A DNA stretch of 39,847 nucleotides from JBHHYR01 sp046757585 (GTDB lineage Bacteria > Desulfobacterota > Binatia > HRBIN30): the NCBI GenBank assembly GCA_046757585.1, contig JBHHYR010000011.1, positions 1 through 39,847 on the forward strand. The letters are read 5' to 3'. This document shows, one piece after another, positions 9,984-18,035 of the stretch (position 1 is the stretch's first letter; each line of letters opens with the position of its first letter). Position numbers and translations under genes: made by a program. Under the pieces are notes generated by a model, which was not told the origin of the DNA, made no database searches, and was given only the letters and a program-made list of their open reading frames with translations.

Positions 9984-12218
9984 GTGCCTCGGACGTTGGC
10001 CGTACCCATAGAGGCCCTCCTCGCGCTGCTCGAGCAGCGCGCACCGCGGCCGCTGTCCATCGCGGAGATGGCACGTATGCTCGAGCTGGGTCGGTACGAC
10101 AGCAAGCGGTTCAAGGCCGCGCTCGAAGCCCGGGTGGCTAGTCACACGCTGCGCCGTATCGGGAAGACCCGCTACCAGTGGATCCGCGAACGCGAGCGCC
10201 GGCGCACGAGTGTGCCGCCGCGTACACGCGCAGACAGCAGGCCGCGCACTCCCTCACAAGGGGTCGTAGAAGGACGCTATTCCCGGGTCCGCGCCGGCTA
10301 CGGCTTCGTCGAAGTGGCTGGCGATCGTGCCACGTCCATTCCCCACGATATCCTGATCCCGGCGGGCATGCAGGGAGCTGCACTACACGGTGACCGGACC
10401 GTCGTGGAGATTCTGCGACGGGATAGGCGGACCGGGCGCCTCGTGGGACGCGTGGTGTCGGTGACGGGCCCCGCCCACGAGCGGATCATCGGTTCGCTCG
10501 AACGCACCCGCACGGGGTGGCTGCTGGTACCGCAGAGCGACCGGCTACCCCCGGTCGAGGTTGTCGCGGATAGGACCCTGCGGCGGCAGGACGCCGGACA
10601 GGTGGCCGTGGTGCGTCTCACGCGGGCGCCGACGCCGGCGCGGGTGCCTGGCGGGCACCTCGAACAGGTACTGGGCGCTCCCGACGACCCCGAGGTCCAG
10701 TTCCTGAGCATCGCCTTCGAGCACGGCCTGCGCGTCGAGTTTCCACCTACCGTCCTGGCCGAAGCGGAGCGCCTACCCCGGGATCCGCCCGCACATGAGT
10801 TCGCAGACAGGGTTGATCTGCGCCGACTACCCTTCGTAACCATAGACGGCGAGACGGCCCGGGATTTCGATGACGCGGTATGCCTGGAAGCGCAGCCGGG
10901 GGGGAGCGTCCGGTTGCGGGTCGCCATCGCTGACGTCTCGCACTACGTGCGAGCGGGGTCCGCCCTCGAAGATGAAGCCGCCCGGCGCGGCACGAGCGTG
11001 TACTTCCCTGACCGGGCCATTCCCATGCTTCCCGCACGGCTGTCCCACCACGTGTGCTCGCTCAATCCGGGGTGCGATCGGCTCGTCCTCGTCGCCGAGA
11101 TGCGATACGACCGCCAAGGCCGCCGGCGGGACGCACGGTTCTACCGCAGCGTGATCAGAAGCCGCGCGCGCCTCACCTACACGACGGTTGCCGCCGTGCT
11201 CTCAGCTGCCGACACCCCAGAGATCCGCGGCTGGCGCGGTGAACTCGGTGAGTTGCTGCCGCAGCTGCGGCGCATGCTCGCTCTCATGCGCCAGCTCAAC
11301 CGCGCTCGTAGGGAGGCGGGCTCCCTGGATCTCGACTTACCCGAGGCGCTCATCGACCTGTCCGACGCTGGACGCAGCGTGGGCGTCCGGCTCCTACAGC
11401 GCAACGATGCGCACCGGCTTATCGAGGAATTCATGCTCGAGGCGAATCGAGCCGTCGCCACCTTCTTGCGCGAGCACCAGGTACCCCTGCCGTATCGTAT
11501 CCATGAACCGCCCGACCGGACCGACATCGAGGAGCTCAACGAGCTGCTCCAGGCATTCGGTTTCTTTGTGGACGACAAGGAATCGGTCCAGCCGCGTCAG
11601 GTCCAGCATCTCCTGCGGCAAATCGAAGGCCACCGCCTTGCCCGGCTGCTTGCGCGTCTTGTCCTACGGTCGCTGAAGCAGGCGCGGTACACGACCCGGA
11701 ATGCGGGGCACTTCGGCTTGGCGTTCCCGGTGTACTGCCATTTCACTTCCCCCATCCGCCGCTACCCTGACCTGCTCGTGCACCGGCAGCTCAGCCGGCT
11801 GTTCGACGGCGAGGTCGACGAGGCACGCGCCGCCGCGGAAACCATTGAGGCCGCATGCGTGCAGAGCTCACAGCGTGAGCGTGAAGCCGTGGATGCCGAA
11901 CGCGCCATGCTGGACCTCAAGAAGGCCGAGTTCATGCTGGAGCATCTGCTCGAACCACAGCGTGGAACTATCGTATCCGTGGTTTCCTGGGGCTTTTTCG
12001 TTGAGCTGGATGCCTTCCCGATCGAGGGCTTGGTACGGGCCAGCGATCTGCGCGGTGACCGCTACCGTTTCATCGAGGCCGAGCACGCGCTCAAAGGGAT
12101 GCGGCGCGGCGCGCGGTTTCGCTTGGGCGATCGCGTGCTGGTTGAAGCCACCAACGTGTCGCTGGCGCGGCGGGAAATCACCTTCGCCCTGCTGCAGGGC
12201 CTCGCCGCGTCAGGATGA
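9984..12218 (+). CDS. rnr: Ribonuclease R
   Basis: A 744-residue 3'-5' exoribonuclease of the RNB/RNase II family. It has an N-terminal winged helix (about 20-65), cold-shock-like OB domains (about 93-225), the RNB catalytic domain (about 280-610) and a C-terminal S1 domain (about 655-735). The metal-binding acidic cluster is IDGETARDFDDAV (287-299, Asp294/296/297). RNase R degrades structured RNA and takes part in mRNA decay and rRNA quality control. The GTG at 9984 is preceded by GTGGAG at about 9969-9974. The usual Lys-rich C-terminal tail is absent. Its last 41 bases overlap the end of the convergent lipoprotein gene. Confidence 0.95.
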   Translation: MPRTLAVPIEALLALLEQRAPRPLSIAEMARMLELGRYDSKRFKAALEARVASHTLRRIGKTRYQWIRERERRRTSVPPRTRADSRPRTPSQGVVEGRYSRVRAGYGFVEVAGDRATSIPHDILIPAGMQGAALHGDRTVVEILRRDRRTGRLVGRVVSVTGPAHERIIGSLERTRTGWLLVPQSDRLPPVEVVADRTLRRQDAGQVAVVRLTRAPTPARVPGGHLEQVLGAPDDPEVQFLSIAFEHGLRVEFPPTVLAEAERLPRDPPAHEFADRVDLRRLPFVTIDGETARDFDDAVCLEAQPGGSVRLRVAIADVSHYVRAGSALEDEAARRGTSVYFPDRAIPMLPARLSHHVCSLNPGCDRLVLVAEMRYDRQGRRRDARFYRSVIRSRARLTYTTVAAVLSAADTPEIRGWRGELGELLPQLRRMLALMRQLNRARREAGSLDLDLPEALIDLSDAGRSVGVRLLQRNDAHRLIEEFMLEANRAVATFLREHQVPLPYRIHEPPDRTDIEELNELLQAFGFFVDDKESVQPRQVQHLLRQIEGHRLARLLARLVLRSLKQARYTTRNAGHFGLAFPVYCHFTSPIRRYPDLLVHRQLSRLFDGEVDEARAAAETIEAACVQSSQREREAVDAERAMLDLKKAEFMLEHLLEPQRGTIVSVVSWGFFVELDAFPIEGLVRASDLRGDRYRFIEAEHALKGMRRGARFRLGDRVLVEATNVSLARREITFALLQGLAASG

Positions 12219-13365
12219 CCCGGACGGCCTCGATGCTCCCTGAGCCATCCCCACTCACGTGGCCGGCACCCGTTACACGGTCGCCCAGGCGGATGTCTGC
12301 ACACGCCGCGGGCTGCTGGTTGCTGCGCACGATCACGGTGGCTGGCAACAGGCGGAGGCGTACTGTGTTGGTGACGTCATCGAGCTGCAGTACACCCGAC
12401 CCGCAGTCAATGGCGGCCACGAAGCCGAAAAAGCGGAGCAGCGCACCGGGCGCTGGGGACGGCCTGGCAATGATGCGCGTGGCTTCGATCACGCCTGGCA
12501 TTCTCAGCATGATCTGCCCGCGCCCCTCGACGCGATCACCCAGCCCGAGGTCGCCGCATCGGAGCGGCGTCCCATCCGGGCGTGTGACGAGCGTTGTCCG
12601 AGACAGTCGCAGCCGCGAACGCTGCGACGAATCATCGATCACGATGAAGCCCGCGTCACAGTTGATCGCCGCAACGTCACCGACGAACGGCACGTCTCGA
12701 ATCGGCCGCCGGCCGCTCGGCGGCGGGGGCGGCGCCAGTGCCACCGTGAGCGCGGCGATGGTGCGGTCGGTCCGGAATCGGATGGCGCCTTCGATCACGA
12801 CGTTGTCGCCGCGGCGAATGTCCGCACACGTGACGCTCTCTCCTCTCCCGCGCGTGAGGCTGGTGTCGGGCAAGAGCCGGATCAGGAATTGGGTGTCCGG
12901 ATCGCGTCGATCGTGAACCAAGAGTGTGCCGTCGGTGCAGTCGACGAGATCGACACGGCCACGGAGCCCCAGCTGGCGAACGGCCTGCGCTTCCACGCCG
13001 CTGGGCCGCAACTCGATGTCCTGCAGCACGATGGCGGACCCGGCGGGAACGTCGAGCGGCTGAGTCACCTGGAAATCCGGTACCGCAAAGCGCAGCGTGA
13101 GCGCGCCGGCGAAGTCGCCACTGAGCTCGAAATTCCCATTATCATCAGTCGTGGTGCCCACGCCGGGCTGCTCATCGATTGACACCTGGACCGGCGGCAG
13201 CATCGCCGCGCCACCTGCCGTGTCAGTCGTGGAGGCCGCCTGCACGTCAATGACGTTGCCACTGATGGACGCGGAGATCCCCGTGCCAACCGGCCCGCCG
13301 TCCGCTCCCGCGCAGCCAAGCGCCGCCGCCAGCAGGATGAGCCATGCGATGCGGAACCGTTTCAT
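12178..13365 (-). CDS. Lipoprotein with three cysteine-pair repeats (DUF5666-like)
   Basis: A 395-residue lipoprotein with lipobox AALGC (Cys18). After a Gly/Thr-rich linker there is a carboxypeptidase-regulatory-like beta segment (about 32-118). Three homologous repeats of about 75 residues follow, near 134-209, 226-300 and 312-385. Each has a first Cys before a strand (143, 236, 321) and a second Cys in a CADIR/CGDLG-x-GD turn (180, 270, 355), then G-V-EATRII-like strands. This is the look of DUF5666 OB-like repeats; the regular Cys pairs suggest one disulfide per repeat. The start ATG overlaps the stop of the DUF6502 gene (ATGA), so translation is probably coupled. The 3' end overlaps rnr by 41 bases. 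Function unknown. Confidence 0.75.
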   Translation of the reverse strand: MKRFRIAWLILLAAALGCAGADGGPVGTGISASISGNVIDVQAASTTDTAGGAAMLPPVQVSIDEQPGVGTTTDDNGNFELSGDFAGALTLRFAVPDFQVTQPLDVPAGSAIVLQDIELRPSGVEAQAVRQLGLRGRVDLVDCTDGTLLVHDRRDPDTQFLIRLLPDTSLTRGRGESVTCADIRRGDNVVIEGAIRFRTDRTIAALTVALAPPPPPSGRRPIRDVPFVGDVAAINCDAGFIVIDDSSQRSRLRLSRTTLVTRPDGTPLRCGDLGLGDRVEGRGQIMLRMPGVIEATRIIARPSPAPGALLRFFGFVAAIDCGSGVLQLDDVTNTVRLRLLPATVIVRSNQQPAACADIRLGDRVTGAGHVSGDGSGSIEAVRVILTRRGPAAGRR

Positions 13366-14255
13366 CGTGACCTCCGGATACGACCCGGTGGCGCGGACCG
13401 CCGCCGCCCTGCAGGCGAGGGCGGCGGCGCCGCCTCCTCGTCGAAGTAATAGGCGCCCAGCACGACGCGCGTGCGCGTGCCCTTCGGGGCATCGGGATTG
13501 CGATCGCGATCATACAGGGCCAGGAGCGCGTTCGCATGCCGGATGAACTCCTCTCCGATGCGGCGTGCCGCCGCACGCAGTTCCGTCAGGGCCCCCGAGC
13601 CGATGTTGTCGTAAACGACTTTGCGTTGCAGATGTGGCGCGTCCCCGTGCTCGATGTTGTGCATGATCGTGGCGAACAGCTCGGCCGGATCGGAACCGAG
13701 CAGCGTCAGTTTCCCAGCCACATCTTCCCCTTCCCCCGGAATGTTGGCTTCACGCCGCAGTTGAACTTCCCCATCAGGCAGCAGCTCGACAATCCCCACC
13801 CGAAGCAATTCGTCCAGGACCGACCGCACCGGGATATCGGCTCCCAGGCCTCGCACTAAACGCGCGAAGCTCGCTGCTGTTGGGCGATCGGCTTCATACG
13901 GGAGGCGCCGTGGTATACCGTCGGCCGTGGCGTAGGGCGGACCCGCCATCCACCGACCAATCACATGGGTGACGAGCGTCTCCTCGACTTCCACTGGCTG
14001 CGGTCCTGCCCGCCGGCGCCCTCGCAGCCGCGCGACCTCTTTGCGGTTCAAGCCGGTCACCAGCGCGAGCCGGCTGTCGGTCTGGCGCTTGAACGGGAGC
14101 GGAAACTCCTGCTCCGCAACGTCGACGTAGACCTGTTTCACCATTTTGTCGAGCGCAGGATAGGTGATTCCATATGCAATCAACTGGCGCACGACTACGC
14201 GCAGCAACCGTTCGATGGCAGTGGCGAACTGCTCCTTCAGCGGGCGGGACAGCAT
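13362..14255 (-). CDS. DUF6502 family protein
   Basis: A 297-residue protein beginning at ATG 14255; the frame continues upstream but the recognisable domain begins at MLSRPLKEQF. The pattern LLRVVVRQLIAYGITYPALDKMVKQVYVDVA, broken into helices, followed by TDSRLALVTGLNRKEVARLR, is characteristic of DUF6502, a helical, possibly winged-helix-containing family of unknown function. A helical-bundle middle and a C-terminal basic tail (Arg/Pro-rich, about 270-297) complete it. There is no signal peptide, so it should be cytoplasmic. The gene is coupled to the downstream lipoprotein gene by a 4-base overlap, an arrangement that suggests a functional pair. A long hairpin lies 41 bases upstream of the start. 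Confidence 0.75.
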   Translation of the reverse strand: MLSRPLKEQFATAIERLLRVVVRQLIAYGITYPALDKMVKQVYVDVAEQEFPLPFKRQTDSRLALVTGLNRKEVARLRGRRRAGPQPVEVEETLVTHVIGRWMAGPPYATADGIPRRLPYEADRPTAASFARLVRGLGADIPVRSVLDELLRVGIVELLPDGEVQLRREANIPGEGEDVAGKLTLLGSDPAELFATIMHNIEHGDAPHLQRKVVYDNIGSGALTELRAAARRIGEEFIRHANALLALYDRDRNPDAPKGTRTRVVLGAYYFDEEAAPPPSPAGRRRSAPPGRIRRSR

Positions 14256-14295
14256 ACTCGGCGGACACACGTGGACGCGCCTTGCCCAACTACAC

Positions 14296-14360
14296 CGACC
14301 CTGGCCGAGCGGCAACCCGAATCGCACACGGCACCGCCTGCCACCGCTTGGCCAGGGTCG
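14296..14360 (-). repeat. Long imperfect inverted repeat (hairpin)
   Basis: Arms 14296-14316 and 14340-14360 are inverted copies of about 21 bases. The outer 11 pairs (CGACCCTGGCC / GGCCAGGGTCG) are perfect. In minus-strand RNA 20 of 21 positions pair, three as G-U, around a 23-base loop. It lies between the cysteine-repeat gene and DUF6502, in the leader of the latter. There is no T-run. It could be a terminator, attenuator or RNA-processing site. Confidence 0.7.
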
Positions 14361-14420
14361 CTAGAGCAAACAGCCTAGCAGCGCGAAGCCAGTCAGGCTG
14401 CTGCCGCCAGAGCGCAGGCG

Positions 14421-15155
14421 TCACGGCGCATCGCGATCGGGGCAGTTGCCAACGCAGCTGCGCGCATCCCGCAGGCACGCTTCCACCGCCTCACGCAGTG
14501 TTTGTGTGCACGGTTGCAGGCAATCATATGCGGCCTGTCGTGCGTCTTGGCACGCGCCCGAGGCTCTGTCCTCGGAGCAGGCTTGGCGCGCGTCATCGAC
14601 GAGGCCGGTGCAGCCGTCACGACACGTGCGTGCCCCGTCACGCGGAGGCATCTGACAGTCCTGCAGCGTCTCCCGGCACGCCGCCACACACCCGGGGTCT
14701 TTCTGTCCCGGTCGTGGTGGCACCCGGTCGGGACAGGAGGCGACGCAGTCTTTGCCGTCGCTCCGACACATGCCCAGCGCGGACCGCAAGTCCTCGGCAC
14801 ACGGCTGCAGGCATTGGTGCAGAGCAGCGCGAGCGCTGTGACACGCATCGGAGCCCCGATCGGCCCCGCACGCCTCCCGCACCGCCTGAAATTGATCGCT
14901 ACAGGTTGCTGTGCTGCACAACCGCGCATCCGTTCGAGCTGCCGCGTGGCAGGTTCGAATACTCTGGCGGCACATACGGCGGCATGCGTTGTCCTTCTTG
15001 GCACCAGCAGGGTGATACCCCAGGATCCCTCCCCGGTGACCGTGCGGTCCGTACGAGGGACGTCCGTGAAACCCCCGGGCTCCAGCCGGCATAGCCAAGG
15101 CGATCCCCGTGCCCGCCACGCCGATCACCAGTAACAGTTTCTGCGCTCTTGTCAT
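14421..15155 (-). CDS. Secreted tandem 12-cysteine-repeat protein
   Basis: A 244-residue protein with an N-terminal signal peptide (cleavage near 26) and a His/Gly-rich stretch (about 28-50, His30, 38, 40, 48). Two tandem repeats of about 86 residues follow, near 57-144 and 154-240. Each has 12 cysteines with almost identical spacing: C-x3-C-x6-C-x10-C-x3/4-C-x10-C-x8-C-x9-C-x3-C-x10-C-x6-C-x3-C, ending in PDR. The C-x3-C pairs and amphipathic spacing suggest disulfide-stapled helical hairpins. I do not recognise the family. ATG 15155 has GAGGAG at 15165-15170. Expression would come from the AT-rich promoter region upstream. Role unknown; metal binding or an extracytoplasmic structural role are guesses. 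Confidence 0.8.
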   Translation of the reverse strand: MTRAQKLLLVIGVAGTGIALAMPAGARGFHGRPSYGPHGHRGGILGYHPAGAKKDNACRRMCRQSIRTCHAAARTDARLCSTATCSDQFQAVREACGADRGSDACHSARAALHQCLQPCAEDLRSALGMCRSDGKDCVASCPDRVPPRPGQKDPGCVAACRETLQDCQMPPRDGARTCRDGCTGLVDDARQACSEDRASGACQDARQAAYDCLQPCTQTLREAVEACLRDARSCVGNCPDRDAP

Positions 15156-15466
15156 TTGCTTGTTCTCCTCTTCTTGTTCTTGCTGCGAGTGAATGTGAGC
15201 AGGTCAGCCGGAGCGGTTCGAGGTGGGGCACGGGAGCTGTCGATGGGAAGAATCATTCTTTATTGGCTTCTATACCCATCATAATGGTATTTCAAGCCAA
15301 AAATATTTGATGGAAAAACCCCGTTGGAACAGTAGGTTATGTTGAATTTACGCACCTGGGTGCGGGAGATTACGTTCCCGGGCTGGATAAAGGGGGCATC
15401 CGGCGCAGTGCATCCGCACGGGGGCGGGCCTCACGCCTCGGCGGCGGCAGGGGTTGCTCCCCAGAC
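15156..15466. other. Intergenic region upstream of cysteine-repeat gene
   Basis: A 311-base gap between two minus-strand genes. It contains the most AT-rich patch I noticed in this GC-rich window (about 15250-15350), which holds the promoter and palindrome listed separately. The remainder (15350-15466) is GC-rich and shows no open frame or RNA gene I can support. Confidence 0.6.
15263..15300 (-). promoter_or_regulatory. Promoter inside an imperfect palindrome
   Basis: On the minus strand TTGAAA (15295-15290) and TATAGA (15274-15269) are separated by 15 bases, a short but plausible sigma-70 promoter for the cysteine-repeat gene. Both lie inside an imperfect palindrome whose ends TTGGCTT (15263-15269) and AAGCCAA (15294-15300) match perfectly; 13 of 19 positions per arm are symmetric. 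A dimeric regulator could bind here and cover the promoter. TATGAT within the spacer is an alternative -10. Confidence 0.45.
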
Positions 15467-16846
15467 TCAGCGGACGAGCAGAAGCGGCACGGTGCACTTG
15501 ACGCAGGTTTGGGTCGCGCCACCCGAGACACACGTCGCACCGCTCGGTGCTGGCACGGGGCCCACATCTGTGCGCTTGATATGAATCTGAATTTCGAGGT
15601 TGAGGGTACCCGTACCGTTGAAGCTTCCGACGGATAACTGATCCCTGAACGGGCCAGTGCGGGTCCTGGCAAACCCGTTTGACCGCGCGAACACCCGGAG
15701 GCTCCCGTCGTTCCTGCGCTGGCCGATCACGAAAAACTCGTCGACCTGAGTGAGCGCTTGGCCTGCCACTCTTCCTTCGAGGGAATCCGTGAAGATGAAG
15801 GAAAAGGGCTGAAAGCCGCCGTGCACGATGCGCTGATTCTGACCGGTCTCCACGCATCCACCCATGGTTGTGAACCGGACCGCCAGGTACGCAGCAGTCG
15901 GCAGCCTCAGCAGGGTGCGCACGGCTACACTTGCTTCGGCTTGGCCCGTGTACGCTGCAGCGACCTCGATTGGCGTTTCAATGTTCAGGCCCAACAAAGC
16001 CGGAGGGAGTGCGGCCGTTTCGCCTCCCACGGTTTGAATGACGTTTTCGATCGCGTTTTCATCGAACGTTTCCAGTCCAGCCTCATCCAACAACCTGACC
16101 GCGGCCTCGGAATCCGGCCCGATTCTGATTGGCCCATTGACCCCGACGCCTCCCCCGCCACCGCCTGGCCCCACTTGGCCGAAATCTATCAGCCTGTACG
16201 TCGTGGCAGGATCCACCTCGGCCTCGAACACCAGTGTTGCCGCTCCCACCTCGACGCTCTCGAGGCTAACGGAAAACTCCCCGTTTGGCCCGGACACTTC
16301 GGCTACACCAAGCAAGTCCGCCTCTGTTGTCAGACATCCGGCCCGATTACGGTTCTTGCAGCGAAGCACCCGCACCATTGTCCCGAGCGGGCAGCGCTCC
16401 AGGCCGCGCTCGCACAAGCCGTCAATAGTAACCATCGCCGGCGTTGGCGTCGGCGTTGTGGTTGTGGTGGCGGTGCGCGTCCGAGTTGGCATGGGCGTGC
16501 CTGTTTGGGTAGACGTGCGCGTAGCAGTGCTGCTCGACGTAGGGGAGGGTGGGGTTGGCCGCGTCGGGCTAGGCGTTCGCCCGCGGCAACCGAGGAGGGC
16601 GTTGTTGACTGCTGTCAGGACCTCGTCGACAGTCACCTGGCCGTCTCCGTTCTGATCGCCGGCGGGACAGCTCGACAGGAGAAACGTACCGAGCGCGACG
16701 TTCACCAGCGTGACAAGCTCATCAATGGTGACTTCCGCGTCGCCGTTACAATTTCCAACGCAAGCCGGCTGCACAGCAGCCCGCAGCGCCACTGGAAGTA
16801 CGGCAGTTCCCGCGAGCAAAACAACACCAACAGCAAGCTTACCCAT
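15467..16846 (-). CDS. Secreted protein with N-terminal dockerin-like domain and PT linker
   Basis: A 459-residue exported protein. Residues 1-24 form a signal peptide. A dockerin type I-like pair of EF-hands follows: C-NCNGDAEVTIDEL (about 29-43) and D-QNGDGQVTVDEV (about 64-75), each with the Asp/Asn ligand spacing of a calcium loop. A Pro/Thr/Ser linker (about 90-137) leads to a large region with a Cys-containing start, beta-rich segments, a Gly run (GGGGGG near 240) and a C-terminal CVSGGATQTCVKC cluster. I do not recognise that region. The N-terminal dockerin placement is unusual; in cellulosomes dockerins are mostly C-terminal. A perfect-spacing promoter lies about 50 bases upstream. 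Confidence 0.75.
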   Translation of the reverse strand: MGKLAVGVVLLAGTAVLPVALRAAVQPACVGNCNGDAEVTIDELVTLVNVALGTFLLSSCPAGDQNGDGQVTVDEVLTAVNNALLGCRGRTPSPTRPTPPSPTSSSTATRTSTQTGTPMPTRTRTATTTTTPTPTPAMVTIDGLCERGLERCPLGTMVRVLRCKNRNRAGCLTTEADLLGVAEVSGPNGEFSVSLESVEVGAATLVFEAEVDPATTYRLIDFGQVGPGGGGGGVGVNGPIRIGPDSEAAVRLLDEAGLETFDENAIENVIQTVGGETAALPPALLGLNIETPIEVAAAYTGQAEASVAVRTLLRLPTAAYLAVRFTTMGGCVETGQNQRIVHGGFQPFSFIFTDSLEGRVAGQALTQVDEFFVIGQRRNDGSLRVFARSNGFARTRTGPFRDQLSVGSFNGTGTLNLEIQIHIKRTDVGPVPAPSGATCVSGGATQTCVKCTVPLLLVR

Positions 16847-16903
16847 CCGAACCCCCCATGGTCGCCGCTGTCGAGACCCGATACGTCGCTAAGCGTACTT
16901 ACT

Positions 16904-16932
16904 CTCGTATGCTTGGGTGGGGGCCCTGTCAA
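16904..16932 (-). promoter_or_regulatory. Predicted sigma-70 promoter of dockerin gene
   Basis: On the minus strand a consensus -35 TTGACA (16932-16927) is followed after exactly 17 bases by TACGAG (16909-16904), which keeps three of six -10 positions. The start would be about 50 bases before the ATG at 16846. A 6-bp hairpin (GTGCCG / CGGCAC, 16933-16953) lies just upstream. Confidence 0.5.
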
Positions 16933-16976
16933 GTGCCGGCGCTTGTACGGCACGAGATCAGAGGGCCGCGCGCGGA

Positions 16977-17010
16977 CCGGTTCTGCCGCGGCCTTACGGC
17001 TGCGAACCGG
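16977..17010 (-). terminator. Hairpin after esterase gene
   Basis: CCGGTTC (16977-16983) pairs with GAACCGG (17004-17010), with an inner GCCG / CGGC pair (16985-16988 / 16997-17000). It begins seven bases after the stop of the esterase gene. No T-run follows, so intrinsic termination is only a possibility. Confidence 0.45.
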
Positions 17011-17017
17011 ACTACCT

Positions 17018-17980
17018 TCACAGTGCGTGCTCGCGGAAGAACCGGAACAGATTGGGAGGAAACTTTGGATCCGGGGTGTGTGTCCCAGGCCACTGACAGA
17101 AGGCGACCTGCCGGTCGGAGGCGCACTCGCGGCTGATCTCGCACCCCGCGGCGTACGGCACAGCGCCGGCGCTGCAGCCGTTGCGCCGGAGCCAGAGGTT
17201 ACGCGCGCCTGTGCCGAAGCTGAACGGGACCACGTTGTCCGCCGTGCCATGGCTAATAACCACCGCAACCCGCACTCTGCCCGGGCAGTTCAGGACGCCC
17301 CCCGCACGCGGCCCAATGGCTGCAATCACAGCACCACGGACGCAACCAAGCACGTGCGAGAAGAACGCGCCATTCGAAAACCCGGTGGCGTAGACCCGGC
17401 GCGGGTTGATACAGTACTGTGCCTTCAGTCGTGCCAGCACAGCGTCGAAGAACAGGACGTCGCGGTCATCGAATTCGCCGGGAAAGATCTGCCATCCTTG
17501 ACCCATGGCGCCGGGGAAGGTCGGGAAAGTTCGCAGCAGGCCTTCCCCGTACACCCCGATCGCATCGGGCCAATTGGCCGCAAGCTCCGTCGTCCGTTCC
17601 TGCGAGGCGGCGTCGCCGCCGAACCCGTGGAAGCCGAACACGACCGGTCGGGGGCGCGTGTTGTCGAACTCCGCTGGCAGGCGCACCACGTATTGACGTT
17701 GACGCTGCTGCGTGCCGACTTGGATCGTCTGGCGCCCGGCCGGCGGCGCTGGGCCGCCGCACCCCTCGCTACGTGGCACGCCCCGGTGAACCCGCGCGAC
17801 TATATCGGCAGCGCTGATGTCGCCGTCGGCGTTCACATCGAACGTGGCCGTCCGGTTGAGCCGCCCGAAGAGAGCCGCCGACACCAGCTGTACCTCACCA
17901 GCACCCGCCGGCCGCGGGGACACCAGCACGAACCCTAGAGCCATCAAGAAGCGGAGTCGCCGCATTGCACGCCCGTTCAT
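17018..17980 (-). CDS. PHB-depolymerase/LpqC-like esterase with EF-hand
   Basis: A 320-residue secreted alpha/beta hydrolase. A signal peptide (1-28, ending AGAG) is followed by an EF-hand loop DVNADGDISAADI (about 48-60), a half-dockerin. The esterase domain (about 85-320) has oxyanion motif GFHGFGG (116-122), nucleophile Ser202 in TGFSNGA, Asp248 in HGTADNVVP and His301 in WPGTHTP. This is the set seen in poly(3-hydroxybutyrate) depolymerase, LpqC and feruloyl-esterase relatives. Cysteines around 200-300 may form disulfides. It probably cleaves polyester or aryl-ester substrates outside the cytoplasm. ATG 17980 is chosen (GGTAGGTG upstream); ATG 17965 is an alternative. MsrB lies upstream on the same strand, 55 bases away. 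Confidence 0.85.
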   Translation of the reverse strand: MNGRAMRRLRFLMALGFVLVSPRPAGAGEVQLVSAALFGRLNRTATFDVNADGDISAADIVARVHRGVPRSEGCGGPAPPAGRQTIQVGTQQRQRQYVVRLPAEFDNTRPRPVVFGFHGFGGDAASQERTTELAANWPDAIGVYGEGLLRTFPTFPGAMGQGWQIFPGEFDDRDVLFFDAVLARLKAQYCINPRRVYATGFSNGAFFSHVLGCVRGAVIAAIGPRAGGVLNCPGRVRVAVVISHGTADNVVPFSFGTGARNLWLRRNGCSAGAVPYAAGCEISRECASDRQVAFCQWPGTHTPDPKFPPNLFRFFREHAL

Positions 17981-18035
17981 ACACCTACCAGCCCGTTGAA
18001 GAACAGGGCCCCTTCTGACGTGCTCCGCACATTGG

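Noticed and set aside
14940..14965. ggttcgaatac, resembling a tRNA T-loop
   Set aside because: It lies inside the cysteine-repeat gene, with no acceptor or anticodon stems around it.
15758..17938. 726-codon open frame on the plus strand
   Set aside because: It covers the dockerin protein and the esterase in antisense; both minus-strand genes have signal peptides and clear motifs, this frame has none.
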